DNA of 64,000 nt from NCBI GenBank assembly GCA_965209045.1, contig CBDBPW010000003.1, forward strand, positions 124,001 to 188,000, in the 5' to 3' direction. A program made the translations under genes and the position numbers. This DNA is from JAJEFO01 sp965209045 (lineage in GTDB: Bacteria > Pseudomonadota > Alphaproteobacteria > Rhodobacterales > Rhodobacteraceae). Shown here piece after piece: positions 44,270 through 52,830 of the stretch. The notes beneath the pieces were generated by a model. It was not told the origin of the DNA, ran no database searches, and saw nothing but the letters and a program-made list of their open reading frames with translations. The stretch's first letter is position 1. Each line of letters begins with the position of its first letter.

Positions 44270-44614
44270 CTACTCTTTTTCCAGAGTGCATTGGAGCGGG
44301 TGCTGATGACGTCTGGCGAAGTCCATGACCTGTGCGACCTTGGTTTCCGCCACTTCGAGCGAAAACACGCCGACCACGGCGAGTCCCTTCTTGTGGACTG
44401 CCAGCATCAGCTCGAAAGCCTGTGCGTGGCTCATGCCGAAGAACCGCTCGAGCACGTGAACAACGAACTCCATCGGCGTGTAGTCGTCATTCAGCAGCAG
44501 GACCTTGTAGAGTGGCGGGCGTGCCGCCTTCGGTTTGGTCTTGACAAGGATGTCAACGCCGGCATCAGGCGTCTCTTCGTGATCAGCCATCAATTGCAAA
44601 GCGGATGAGGTCAT
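44270..44614 (-). CDS. clpS: ClpS adaptor of the ClpAP protease
   Basis: ClpS delivers N-degron substrates to ClpAP. The coding region starts at ATG 44614 or, eight codons later, at ATG 44590 (MADHEE); neither has a strong ribosome-binding site. The core is RPPLYKVLLLNDDYTPMEFV, with the substrate-pocket Asp/Asn pair in NDDYTPM, then ERFFGMSHAQAFELMLAVHKKG and a final beta strand region with AETKVAQVMDFAR. It diverges from the HAD hydrolase gene on the other strand with a short shared promoter region. Confidence 0.95.
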   Translation of the reverse strand: MTSSALQLMADHEETPDAGVDILVKTKPKAARPPLYKVLLLNDDYTPMEFVVHVLERFFGMSHAQAFELMLAVHKKGLAVVGVFSLEVAETKVAQVMDFARRHQHPLQCTLEKE

Positions 44615-44687
44615 GGCGAATCTGGCACCAGGAATGGACTGGCCGCACAATACAATCGATCCTCCATGTGTGCAAAGGGCGCGCGCC

Positions 44688-45389
44688 ATGCTGACAACGA
44701 TCTGTCTCGATGCGGACGACACGCTCTGGCACAACGAGCGGATGTTTCAGTTCACGCAGGAAAGGTTCGCCAGTCTGCTGTCGGAATACGCGCCGAGCGA
44801 TCACCTCGCCGACCTCCTTCGTGATGCAGAGCGGCGGAACATCGAGCGCTATGGCTACGGCATCAAGGGCTTCACGCTTTCAATGATCGAGACCGCTCTC
44901 CAAGTGACGGAGAACCGGGTGTCGGGCAAGGTCATCGCGGAACTCATCGCCTGCGGCCAGGAGATGCTGCGGGATCCCATCGAGCTTCTGAACGGGGCGG
45001 AAGAGACGGTGCGAACCCTCTCCGCGAACTTCTCGCTGCTGCTGATAACCAAGGGTGATCTCCTGGACCAGGAACGGAAGCTTGCCCAGTCCGGACTCGG
45101 CGAACTGTTTGACGGCGTCGAAATCGTCTCGGAAAAGACAAGCGAGGTCTATTCGGACATTTTCGCTGGGCGCGGGATCGTGCCGGGACATGCACTGATG
45201 GCCGGAAACTCGCTCAAGTCCGACGTGATTCCGGTGATTGCGGCCGGGGGCTGGGGCGTGCACGTGCCCTACAGCCCGTCCTGGGACCTGGAGGCAGCTG
45301 ATGCCCCGATGCGGCACGAACGCTTCCGCGAAGTCACCGCGCTGTCCGAACTTCCTCGCGTCATCAAGGAAATCGGCGACAACATGTAG
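44688..45389 (+). CDS. HAD-superfamily hydrolase
   Basis: This is a phosphatase-like enzyme of 233 aa from ATG 44688. Motif I is ICLDADDTLWHNERMF (nucleophile Asp8, acid Asp10). Motif II is the threonine in LLLITKGDLLDQ, the lysine follows (KLAQSGLGELFDG), and motif IV acidic residues are in ALMAGNSLKSDVIPVIAAGG, where Asn replaces the usual first Asp. The cap is a helical C1 type insertion. Substrate is unknown. It is transcribed divergently from clpS and is followed by 125 bases before the carboxypeptidase gene. Confidence 0.85.
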   Translation: MLTTICLDADDTLWHNERMFQFTQERFASLLSEYAPSDHLADLLRDAERRNIERYGYGIKGFTLSMIETALQVTENRVSGKVIAELIACGQEMLRDPIELLNGAEETVRTLSANFSLLLITKGDLLDQERKLAQSGLGELFDGVEIVSEKTSEVYSDIFAGRGIVPGHALMAGNSLKSDVIPVIAAGGWGVHVPYSPSWDLEAADAPMRHERFREVTALSELPRVIKEIGDNM

Positions 45390-45514
45390 CGGGTCCGCAT
45401 GAATCCATCACTTGATGTGGTGCCAGGAAGGCGCTTTCCAGATTTGTCCAAGTTTCGTCTTTTTTTGAGATATTCAGGTGTGTTAGGCTTTCCGAAACAA
45501 AGAAGGTCCGGAAC

Positions 45515-46948
45515 ATGAATGGGCTGAGGCAAGTAGATGGGGCAGCAATCACGATGGTCAGTAGGGCCGCATTCCGCTTTGCGATCATCGCATGCTTTTT
45601 CCTGCATCCGATTGGCGGAAGCGCCGCGCCGTATGCGGCGATGGTGATGGATGCGCGAACTGGAGAGGTCCTGCACTCCAGGAACGCCGACACCAAGCTT
45701 CATCCCGCGTCCCTCACGAAGATGATGACACTCTACGTTGTCTTTGACGCGGTGGAGCGCGGGGAGATCGGTCTCGATCAGAAAGTGGGAATCTCCCGCA
45801 AGGCGGCAAGCGAACCGCCCTCGAAGCTTGGCCTCAGGAGTGGGCAGAAGGTGAAGGTCCGCTACCTCATCCGGGCGGCCGCCGTGCGGTCGGCCAACGA
45901 TGCGGCCACGGCCCTTGGCGAAGCCGTGTCAGGCAGCGAGGCGAGGTTCGCGAGGCGCATGAACGACATGGCGAAAGCCATGGGCCTGAACAAGACGAAT
46001 TTCAAGAATGCGCACGGACTGACGGAGCAGGGGCATCTTTCGACTGCGCGCGACATGACTGTCCTGGGGCGCCACCTGTTCTACGACTTCCCCGACTACT
46101 ACAATCTTTTTTCCCGTCGTTCGACCAGCGCCGGACAGAAGACGGTAAGGAACACGAACCGCCGGCTCCTGAATGCATACAGGGGAGCGGACGGCATCAA
46201 GACCGGTTACACGCGGGCGGCGGGCTTCAACCTCGTCGCTTCGGCGGAGAGAGACGGAAAGCGCGTGATAGCGACGGTGTTCGGGGGACGGTCCGTGACA
46301 TCGCGCAACCAGCGCGTTGCCGAGCTTCTTGACATGGGGTTCTCCCGGTCCCCGAACCGTGTGGCGGTCAAGAGACCTCGCCGTCCTGTGCTCAACCTGC
46401 CTGCAAGCATCGTCACGCAGTCCGGGCGAGTGGTGCGGTCTTCTCGTCCTCCCCCAAGGCCCGTTGCCGCCCCGGCGGATGGAGTTCTCATCGCCATCTC
46501 TGAGGAGATTTCCGACGTTCTGGTCGAAGTTGCGCTCAGCGATACAACGATTCCGGACTTTGCCGAATTTGCGGCGTCTTCGGGCAACGGGCGAACGGGA
46601 ATCGGCCAAAGGCCTGTTCTCAGACCCTTGGTCGCCCAAGGCTCTGCGCGGGAGGAACTGGACTCGGAACTTGAACGGGGGCGGGTCGTGTTGCGGGCTT
46701 CCGGCGACGGCGAGCTTCGTTGGGGAATCAATGTGGGCCTGTTCAAGACCCGTGGAGAGGCGGAGCGCGTCCTCCTGCAAACAGCTCTCGTCGAGATCGC
46801 GACCTTGGATGCCGCCAAAAGGTCCGTTGTTCGCGGACCCACGGGGTGGGAGGCAAATTTCCTGGGCCTGAGCGAGGACGGCGCCGCGTTGGCGTGCAGC
46901 CGTCTCCGCGCGCGGAGCCTGCCATGCACGCCAAGGGCGCCTGGCTGA
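45515..46948 (+). CDS. D-alanyl-D-alanine carboxypeptidase (DacA-type) with C-terminal SPOR-like domain
   Basis: This penicillin-binding protein (477 aa) trims D-Ala from peptidoglycan pentapeptides in the periplasm. ATG 45515 follows AGAAGG and leads into a hydrophobic export segment ending near GGSAAP. The active site is complete: SLTK (Ser66-Lys69), SAN (126-128) and KTG (229-231). After the catalytic domain comes a linker of low complexity (about residues 290-395). The last 80 residues (RWGINVGLFKTRGEAERVLLQ and a second similar half) look like a SPOR fold, which binds denuded glycan at the division site. This combination is common in alphaproteobacterial DacA homologues. Confidence 0.93.
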   Translation: MNGLRQVDGAAITMVSRAAFRFAIIACFFLHPIGGSAAPYAAMVMDARTGEVLHSRNADTKLHPASLTKMMTLYVVFDAVERGEIGLDQKVGISRKAASEPPSKLGLRSGQKVKVRYLIRAAAVRSANDAATALGEAVSGSEARFARRMNDMAKAMGLNKTNFKNAHGLTEQGHLSTARDMTVLGRHLFYDFPDYYNLFSRRSTSAGQKTVRNTNRRLLNAYRGADGIKTGYTRAAGFNLVASAERDGKRVIATVFGGRSVTSRNQRVAELLDMGFSRSPNRVAVKRPRRPVLNLPASIVTQSGRVVRSSRPPPRPVAAPADGVLIAISEEISDVLVEVALSDTTIPDFAEFAASSGNGRTGIGQRPVLRPLVAQGSAREELDSELERGRVVLRASGDGELRWGINVGLFKTRGEAERVLLQTALVEIATLDAAKRSVVRGPTGWEANFLGLSEDGAALACSRLRARSLPCTPRAPG

Positions 46949-47143
46949 ATTGAAGAGCGCATTCCGGGCTCTTGAAGGCATTCATCTCGTTTGCGCGCAG
47001 TCTTGTGCAAGCATGAACGTTCGCGTTCATCAATTTGCGGCTGGTACCGTTGCGCCCCGAAAAGGCCAAACGGTGCAGGCGGACTTCATGCCGCATGGGA
47101 CAAGCGCAGGCATCATGTTCGACCCTGTCCCATCCGGGTTCGA

Positions 47144-48223
47144 TCACGAGAGTAGGTCCGTTCCCGCCGACAATCCTTGGCGGCGCCGCGACCATGGGTC
47201 CGGGGCCGGACCGCATGTTGCCCGAACGATCAGTTCCGGCGGGAAGTGCGCGCTCGCCTGCGTCCGTTCGTCGGAAATGATGACACCTGCGATGGATTTC
47301 GCCGCCTTCGATCCGATCGCGCGTGCGGGTATGCGAACCGTGGTCAGGCTGGGTTCGAACTCCCCTGATCCGTTGAAGTCCCCGATGCCCGTTACCGAGA
47401 TCTCGCCAGGCACACGGACGCCGTGACGAACGAGGGCGTGCAACGCGCCCCAGGCGAGCACATCGTTGCCGCAGATGATGGCCGTTGGGCGACTCTCCGA
47501 TGTGATCAGTTTCTCGACCGCCGATTTTGCCGCGGCGACGCTATACGGCGTTTCCATGCGCCACTCTTCCGGAATGTCGCATCCGGCTGAGGCCAGGGCA
47601 TCCGCCACTGCGGCAAATCTCTGGGACGCGCGATCGTTGCCGGCCATGGGAGGAAACACGGCGGCGACTGAACGGTGGCCCAAGCCTACCACGTGTTTGC
47701 CGATCAGGCGTCCAGCCAAGTAGTTGTCCGACCCGACGCAGGGAAGCGGAGCGTCTTCGGCATAGTTCCACAGCAGCAACGCCGGCATGCCTTGTTGCGC
47801 AAGGAGTTCATAAGTGTCGCCGGAGTGATCCATCCCGATCAGGGCAATCCCGTCGACCCGGTGTTCCAGCATCTTGCGCGTCAGGGCGTATTCCCGATCC
47901 AGGCAGTAGCCGTGCGACGCGAGGAGAATCGTGAAGCCGAATTCCTCGATGGCCTCGGAGAAGCTCTCAATGAGTTCGGCGAAGATTGCCTGGTCCACCG
48001 TCGGAACGATCAGGCCGACGGTGCCGCTTCGAATGCCGTGAATCGTCTGCGCTGCGCGGTTTCGAATGTAGCCAAGCCGCCGCACGGCGGCGTCGATCTT
48101 CTTGCGGGTCGATGCCTTCACCAGATCTGGGTGGTTGAAGTTGCGTGACACCGTCGACGCCGATACCCTGGCAGCCCTTGCCACGGCAATGATATCTGCT
48201 TTTCTTGTTTTTTGATCAGCCAT
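47144..48223 (-). CDS. LacI-family transcriptional regulator
   Basis: This 359-aa repressor has the LacI helix-turn-helix and hinge at its start (ADIIAVARAARVSASTVSRNF, then VRRLGYIRNRAAQTI). The rest is a periplasmic-binding-protein-like ligand domain (GLIVPTVDQAIFAELIESF, PTAIICGNDVLAWGALHAL, ISVTGIGDFNGSGEFEPSLTT). It is divergently transcribed from tctA, and a LacI-type operator lies between them. It probably represses the TctABC-SauS-SauT operon until the inducer, perhaps the transported acid or its CoA product, is present. GntR/LacI-like regulators of this type commonly control GalR-like ligand systems. Confidence 0.92.
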   Translation of the reverse strand: MADQKTRKADIIAVARAARVSASTVSRNFNHPDLVKASTRKKIDAAVRRLGYIRNRAAQTIHGIRSGTVGLIVPTVDQAIFAELIESFSEAIEEFGFTILLASHGYCLDREYALTRKMLEHRVDGIALIGMDHSGDTYELLAQQGMPALLLWNYAEDAPLPCVGSDNYLAGRLIGKHVVGLGHRSVAAVFPPMAGNDRASQRFAAVADALASAGCDIPEEWRMETPYSVAAAKSAVEKLITSESRPTAIICGNDVLAWGALHALVRHGVRVPGEISVTGIGDFNGSGEFEPSLTTVRIPARAIGSKAAKSIAGVIISDERTQASAHFPPELIVRATCGPAPDPWSRRRQGLSAGTDLLS

Positions 48224-48248
48224 TTGAAGCCTGTAGTTAAGAAAAAAA

Positions 48249-48262
48249 TGAAAACATTTGCA
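48249..48262. promoter_or_regulatory. Candidate LacI-family operator between lacI-like gene and tctA
   Basis: TGAAAACATTTGCA fits the LacI pattern TGnAAnCGnTTnCA with an imperfect centre. It is inside a larger AT-rich inverted repeat (ATGAAAA at 48248, TTTTCAT ending 48275) that stands out in GC-rich DNA, 60-75 bases upstream of tctA and next to the regulator start. Confidence 0.55.
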
Positions 48263-48323
48263 AAACTATTTTCATGCCGTATCCTGATTCGTCAACCGTC
48301 CAAAGCGCCTAGGGAGGGCTGGC

Positions 48324-49853
48324 TTGGAGTTTCTGCTGTACTTTGGCGACGTCTTCACGCCGTTCAATTTCGGACTGCTGCTGATCGGCACTGTCGGAGG
48401 ATTGATTCTTGGCGCGACGCCGGGCCTGTCGCCGACCATGGCGGTGGCGCTGCTCATTCCCTTCACATTCCGGCTCGAGCCGGCGCAGGGCCTCATCCTG
48501 CTTGGGGCCGCCTATACCTCGACCGTCGCGGGTGGCGCGGTGAGCGCGATCCTGTTGAAGATACCCGGCGCGCCCGCCAACATTGCGACGACGCTGGACG
48601 GGCACACGATGGCGCAGCAGGGTCACGGTGCCCGCGCACTTCAACTGTCGTTCCTAGCCTCGGCTGTTGGCGGCGTCTTTGGCGTCTTGCTGCTGATTTT
48701 CCTGACACCGGTACTGGCGCAGTGGGCGCTCGCCTTCGGGCCGTCGCATCTGTTCTGGCTTGCCATTCTCGGCGTCACGGTCATCGGATCGCTCGATTCA
48801 AGTTCGGTGGTGAAGGGTCTCTTGTCGGGTTGCATCGGTCTCTGGCTTGCGACAATCGGCTTCGACGACATCTTGGGCGCGCAGCGGTTCATCTTTCATT
48901 CCAGCGTGTCCGGCGGAATCAATGTGATCCCGGCGTTGATCGGGCTCTTCGCGATCCCGCAAGTGATCTCCATGTTCGCCAAGGGGCGAAGGCGGCTGGA
49001 CGCCGAAGTGCTGGGGGTCGAGCGGCACCCGATTCACGAAGCCTTCCGCGAGGTCTTCCGTCGGTCCCGGGCGCTCAGCATCGGAACGTTGACTGGCTCG
49101 ATCATCGGGCTGATCCCCGGTGTCGGCGGGCAGATCGCCGGGCTGGTCGCCTATGACCAGTCCCGGAAGATGAGCCCGGAGCGTGACAAGTTCGGCACAG
49201 GCCACAGCGAGGGAGTGATTGCGGCGGAGAGCGCCAACAACGCAATGGTAGGACCGTCACTGGTGCCGCTTCTGACGCTGTCAATTCCCGGATCGCCGAC
49301 GGCAGCGGTGCTGCTTGGCGGACTTCTGATCCACGGCATCTTTCCCGGCAGCGACCTCTTTGATAACTACCCGGATGTGGCCTGGACCTTCATCAACTCG
49401 ATGCTGGTTGGCCAGATCCTGATGTGCATCTTCGGGCTCTATGTCGCCGGGCTGGCCGCGAAAGTGGCGCAGGTGCCGAACGCAGTGATGGGTGCGGTGG
49501 TGCTGGGGCTGGCGGTCTTCGGCAGCTATTCGGTGCAGAACTCGATGGGTGACGTCTATGTCATGGCCGCGCTGGGCACCGGCATGTATTTCCTGGAACG
49601 TTTCGGCTATTCCGCTGCACCCTTGGTGCTGGGCCTGATTCTTGGCCCGATTGCGGAGGCAAACTTCATTCAGGGCAGCATGATCGCGAACGCCACTTCG
49701 AGCGTGGGCGCATATTTCCTGACCGGAACGCTCAACATCGTGCTGATCGCGATTGTCGCTTTGTCGATTGGCTATTCCGTCTGGATGGAACTGCGTCACC
49801 GCCGCTTCATCTCCAAGGACGACGCGGCTCGGAACGAGGAGGCGCTGTCATGA
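48324..49853 (+). CDS. tctA: Tripartite tricarboxylate transporter, large permease TctA
   Basis: TctA is the 12-helix membrane subunit of TTT-family secondary importers for carboxylates and other anions. The start is TTG 48324, ten bases after AGGGAGGG, giving 509 aa. Motifs are LILGATPGLSPTMAVALLIP near the N-terminus, then AAYTSTVAGGAVSAILLKIPG and a repeated half with SIIGLIPGVGGQIAGLVAYDQ, LTLSIPGSPTAAVLLGGLLIH. The gene is followed by tctB in ATGA overlap, then tctC. Co-encoded enzymes point to a sulfonated or other short acid as substrate. Confidence 0.95.
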   Translation: MEFLLYFGDVFTPFNFGLLLIGTVGGLILGATPGLSPTMAVALLIPFTFRLEPAQGLILLGAAYTSTVAGGAVSAILLKIPGAPANIATTLDGHTMAQQGHGARALQLSFLASAVGGVFGVLLLIFLTPVLAQWALAFGPSHLFWLAILGVTVIGSLDSSSVVKGLLSGCIGLWLATIGFDDILGAQRFIFHSSVSGGINVIPALIGLFAIPQVISMFAKGRRRLDAEVLGVERHPIHEAFREVFRRSRALSIGTLTGSIIGLIPGVGGQIAGLVAYDQSRKMSPERDKFGTGHSEGVIAAESANNAMVGPSLVPLLTLSIPGSPTAAVLLGGLLIHGIFPGSDLFDNYPDVAWTFINSMLVGQILMCIFGLYVAGLAAKVAQVPNAVMGAVVLGLAVFGSYSVQNSMGDVYVMAALGTGMYFLERFGYSAAPLVLGLILGPIAEANFIQGSMIANATSSVGAYFLTGTLNIVLIAIVALSIGYSVWMELRHRRFISKDDAARNEEALS

Positions 49854-50314
49854 CGGGCCTGCCGCGCACGCAGCATGTCATTGCAAGCGGCATGGTTGCC
49901 GCCGTCGGCATCTGGGTGGCCTATGTCAGCTTTACACAGGAACCGGCGGATGCCTTCCTCTTTCCGCGCATGATTTCCTCGGTATTCGTCATGCTCGCTC
50001 TCTGGACTTTTGGAAAGGCGGTTCTGGGCCATACAAGGGTTGGCAACGGGCTGGATCTGCAATCCGTGGCGAACATAGCGCCAGGCTTGATCGTGGCGCT
50101 GGTCTTCGTCTTCTGGGCGGCCAAGTCGCTGGGGTTCTATACCGCCTCCACGATCGCGTTCTTCGTGCTTCTGTCGCTCTACGACCCGGCGCCGCACGGG
50201 GAGGCAAGAAGCTGGGTCAAGCGCATCGCAATTTCCGCCGGATTCCTGGCGGTCATGTACGGTCTCTTCGCGAAGCTGCTGAACGTATTCACTCCGCGAG
50301 AGATTCTCTTCTGA
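49850..50314 (+). CDS. tctB: Tripartite tricarboxylate transporter, small permease TctB
   Basis: TctB is the small membrane subunit of the TTT system, 154 aa with about four hydrophobic segments (IASGMVAAVGIWVAYVSF; MISSVFVMLALWTFG; LIVALVFVFWAAKSLGFYTA; AISAGFLAVMYGLFAKLL). The last segment pattern GFLAVMYGLFAKLLNVFTPR is typical. It is translationally coupled to tctA and followed 41 bases later by the binding-protein gene. Confidence 0.9.
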   Translation: MTGLPRTQHVIASGMVAAVGIWVAYVSFTQEPADAFLFPRMISSVFVMLALWTFGKAVLGHTRVGNGLDLQSVANIAPGLIVALVFVFWAAKSLGFYTASTIAFFVLLSLYDPAPHGEARSWVKRIAISAGFLAVMYGLFAKLLNVFTPREILF

Positions 50315-50355
50315 GCCGTCAAGGCGGCTGTTCAAACCCAAAGGGAGGACGAACA

Positions 50356-51318
50356 ATGAAAAAACTACTTGCAGCGGCATCCATCGCGATGATGGGACTG
50401 ACCGGCACGGCCGCGGCCGACGAAGACTACCCTGAGCGCCCGATCATGCTGATGGTCAGCTACGGCGCCGGTGGCGCCACGGACTTCCAGGCGCGGATTG
50501 TGACCATGACTGCCGGCAACGAAGACGCGTTAGGCATGCCGATCGCCATCATCAACAAGCCTGGCGCGGGCGGCCGTGTCGGCTGGAACTGGTTCGCGAC
50601 CCAGGCCGATGCCGATGGCTATACCTTGGGCGCTTACAACATTCCCCATTTCATTGCCCAGTCGATCGAGGGCGGCGTGGAATACGCGGCCGACACGTTC
50701 GAGCCCATCGCCAACTGGGGCGCCGATCCGGCAGTCTTCGTTGTAGCCGCCGACAGCGAGTTCAATTCGATGGCCGACGTGGTCGACTATGCCAAGGAAA
50801 ACCCGGGAAGGCTGACGTTTTCGGGCGCAGGTCTCTTCGTCGGGCATCACATCGCGGCGCTTCAGCTCGAAAAGGCGGCGGGGGTGAAACTGGCTTATAT
50901 CCCGAACAACCAAGGCGGTGCAGGTGCAATGAAGGCCGTGATCGCAGGCGAGGTTCTGGGCGGCGTCAACAACCTCTCGGACGCCTTCCGGGCGCGCGAG
51001 GCGGGCAACGTCAAGATTCTCGGCGTCTTTGATCTTGAGCGGAACGACTTTTTGCCAGACGTGCCTACGCTGAGGGAGCAAGGCTTCGACATCGACAACG
51101 CGTCCGTGAATTTCCGCGGCGTGATGGTGCCGAAAGGTACGCCGCAACCTGTGATCGACAAGCTGGCCGCAGTCTTACCGACGATGTTCGAGAACGGTCG
51201 CGTGCAGGGAAGGATGAAGGCGGGCGGTTCGCCCATGCACATCATGACCCGGGCCGAGGTCATTGAGATGTGGAAGGCTCGGGAGGTCACGTTGAAGGAG
51301 CTTTTGGCCGGGCTTTGA
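50356..51318 (+). CDS. tctC: Tripartite tricarboxylate transporter substrate-binding protein TctC
   Basis: TctC is the periplasmic binding protein of the TTT system (BugT/TctC family), about 320 aa from ATG 50356, which follows AGGGAGG. The signal peptide is MKKLLAAASIAMMGLTGTAA. The family blocks are YPERPIMLMVSYGAGGATDFQ and INKPGAGGRVGWNWFATQ, plus the late VPKGTPQPVIDKLAA. The Asp at the ligand loop (TDFQAR) is conserved in carboxylate binders. It is followed by strong hairpins, as is common when the binding protein needs extra expression over the permease. Confidence 0.95.
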   Translation: MKKLLAAASIAMMGLTGTAAADEDYPERPIMLMVSYGAGGATDFQARIVTMTAGNEDALGMPIAIINKPGAGGRVGWNWFATQADADGYTLGAYNIPHFIAQSIEGGVEYAADTFEPIANWGADPAVFVVAADSEFNSMADVVDYAKENPGRLTFSGAGLFVGHHIAALQLEKAAGVKLAYIPNNQGGAGAMKAVIAGEVLGGVNNLSDAFRAREAGNVKILGVFDLERNDFLPDVPTLREQGFDIDNASVNFRGVMVPKGTPQPVIDKLAAVLPTMFENGRVQGRMKAGGSPMHIMTRAEVIEMWKAREVTLKELLAGL

Positions 51319-51353
51319 AGAGCGGCCTTGCCACCCTCCGGGGCGGCAAATTG

Positions 51354-51378
51354 CCGGGAGGGGTGCGGCCCCTCCCGG
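51354..51378. terminator. Strong hairpin between tctC and the aldehyde dehydrogenase gene
   Basis: CCGGGAGGGG pairs with CCCCTCCCGG around the loop TGCGG, ten perfect GC-rich pairs. A smaller stem (TTGCC...GGCAA) lies just upstream at about 51329-51350. There is no T tract, so it may be a partial terminator or a processing/stability hairpin that sets tctC above the enzyme genes. Confidence 0.5.
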
Positions 51379-51426
51379 GACAATGCCGCTGCATGTGTGC
51401 CAACATGAAGGCAGGAGTGCCTTTCG

Positions 51427-52830
51427 ATGAATGCCAACGACCCGATCGGCGAACTTGATGAGGTCATAGCGCGCGCGAAGGATGCGCAGGCAGGTTATGA
51501 GGCGGGAGGCAGCCAGCGTCGCTACGATAGTGCAGCCCAAGCCGCGGCTTGGGCGGTCATGGAGCCGGGGCGCAACCTGGAACTGGCGGAACTGGCAGTC
51601 GAAACGACCGGTCTTGGGAACGTTTCCGACAAGATTGCGAAGAACTACCGCAAGACGCTGGGACTGATGCGCGACATCAAGGACGTGAAGACCTTCGGTG
51701 TCATCCGCGACGACGCGGCGGCGGGCATCACTGAAATCGCGCGGCCGATGGGCGTAATCGGGGCCATCGTGCCCTCAACAAATCCGGTCGCCACTCCAGC
51801 GAACAACATTGTCAATGCGCTGAAATGCGGCAATGCGATCGTCGTTGCGCCGTCGCCGAAGGGCGTTGCAACCTGCAAGCGGGTGCTGGAGTTCATTCAC
51901 GCTGAGTTTGCCAAGATCGGCGAAGACCCGGATCTCGTGCAGATGGTGCCCGCGCCGGGATCGAAGGGAAAGACCCAGCGCCTGATGGAATCCTGCGACA
52001 AGATCGTCTGCACCGGCAGCCAGAACAATGTGCATCGTGCGCAGACCGCCGGGACCCCTGCGGTTGCGGTCGGGGTGGGCAACGTCACCGTGATCGTCGA
52101 CGAAACTGCGGATTTGGCGGCGGCGGCAGAGAAGATCCGCGCCTCGAAGACGTTTGACAATGCTACCAGCTGTTCATCCGAAAACTCCGTGGTCGTGGTG
52201 GACGCCGTCTACGACCCGTTCCTGGCCGAGGTGGCCAGGGCCGGGGGCACGCTGGTCGAAGACGAGGACGCGGTTGTTTCCGCGCTCTGGCCCGACGGGC
52301 ACTTGAATCGCGGGGTCATCGCCCAAGACGCCGACCGGATGATCGCTGCTTTGGGTCTGGAAGGTCGGGTACCTGAGGGCACGGAATACATCGTGGTCCC
52401 GACAAGTGACATTGGCCCGGCGCATCCGCTGTCGGGCGAGAAACTGAGCCGGGTGCTGGCGCTCTATCACGCGCGCGACTTCGCGGAGGCTGTGCAGATC
52501 ACTCTTGCCATTCAACTTCACCAAGGCGCTGGCCACTCGGTCGGGTTGCACACACGTGAACTCACCCGTCCAATGATCCTTGCCCACGCCATCCCGACCA
52601 GCCGGGTGATCGTCAATCAGGCGCACGCCTTTGCCACTGGCGGATCGTTCACCAATGGAATGCCGTTCTCGCTTTCGATGGGCTGTGGCAGTTGGGGCGG
52701 GAACGCGATGGACGACAACCTACACTGGAGGCACTTCCTGCAAAGCACCAAGATCGTTCGAGAAATCCCGTCGCGCGAACCGTCCTTGGGCGAGATCTTC
52801 GATGACTATTGGGACATGGCGGGAAGGTGA
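51427..52830 (+). CDS. CoA-acylating aldehyde dehydrogenase, SauS-like (sulfoacetaldehyde dehydrogenase)
   Basis: This is a CoA-dependent aldehyde dehydrogenase of 467 aa. The cofactor region is ARPMGVIGAIVPSTNPVATP and the catalytic cysteine is Cys249 in FDNATSCSSENSVVVVD. The C-terminal half has HQGAGHSVGLHT and the glycine-rich GGSFTNGMPFSLSMGCGSWGG. These patterns are those of SauS and related acylating dehydrogenases. Next comes an acyl-CoA ligase and before it a TTT importer, the gene set expected for sulfoacetate: ligase makes sulfoacetyl-CoA and SauS reduces it to sulfoacetaldehyde. The downstream enzyme Xsc is not in the window. Another small acid is possible. Confidence 0.82.
   Translation: MNANDPIGELDEVIARAKDAQAGYEAGGSQRRYDSAAQAAAWAVMEPGRNLELAELAVETTGLGNVSDKIAKNYRKTLGLMRDIKDVKTFGVIRDDAAAGITEIARPMGVIGAIVPSTNPVATPANNIVNALKCGNAIVVAPSPKGVATCKRVLEFIHAEFAKIGEDPDLVQMVPAPGSKGKTQRLMESCDKIVCTGSQNNVHRAQTAGTPAVAVGVGNVTVIVDETADLAAAAEKIRASKTFDNATSCSSENSVVVVDAVYDPFLAEVARAGGTLVEDEDAVVSALWPDGHLNRGVIAQDADRMIAALGLEGRVPEGTEYIVVPTSDIGPAHPLSGEKLSRVLALYHARDFAEAVQITLAIQLHQGAGHSVGLHTRELTRPMILAHAIPTSRVIVNQAHAFATGGSFTNGMPFSLSMGCGSWGGNAMDDNLHWRHFLQSTKIVREIPSREPSLGEIFDDYWDMAGR

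Noticed and set aside
45420..45500. Possible terminator with T7 tract after the HAD gene
   Set aside because: The stem before the T tract (GGAA...TTCC) has only four pairs, too weak to call.
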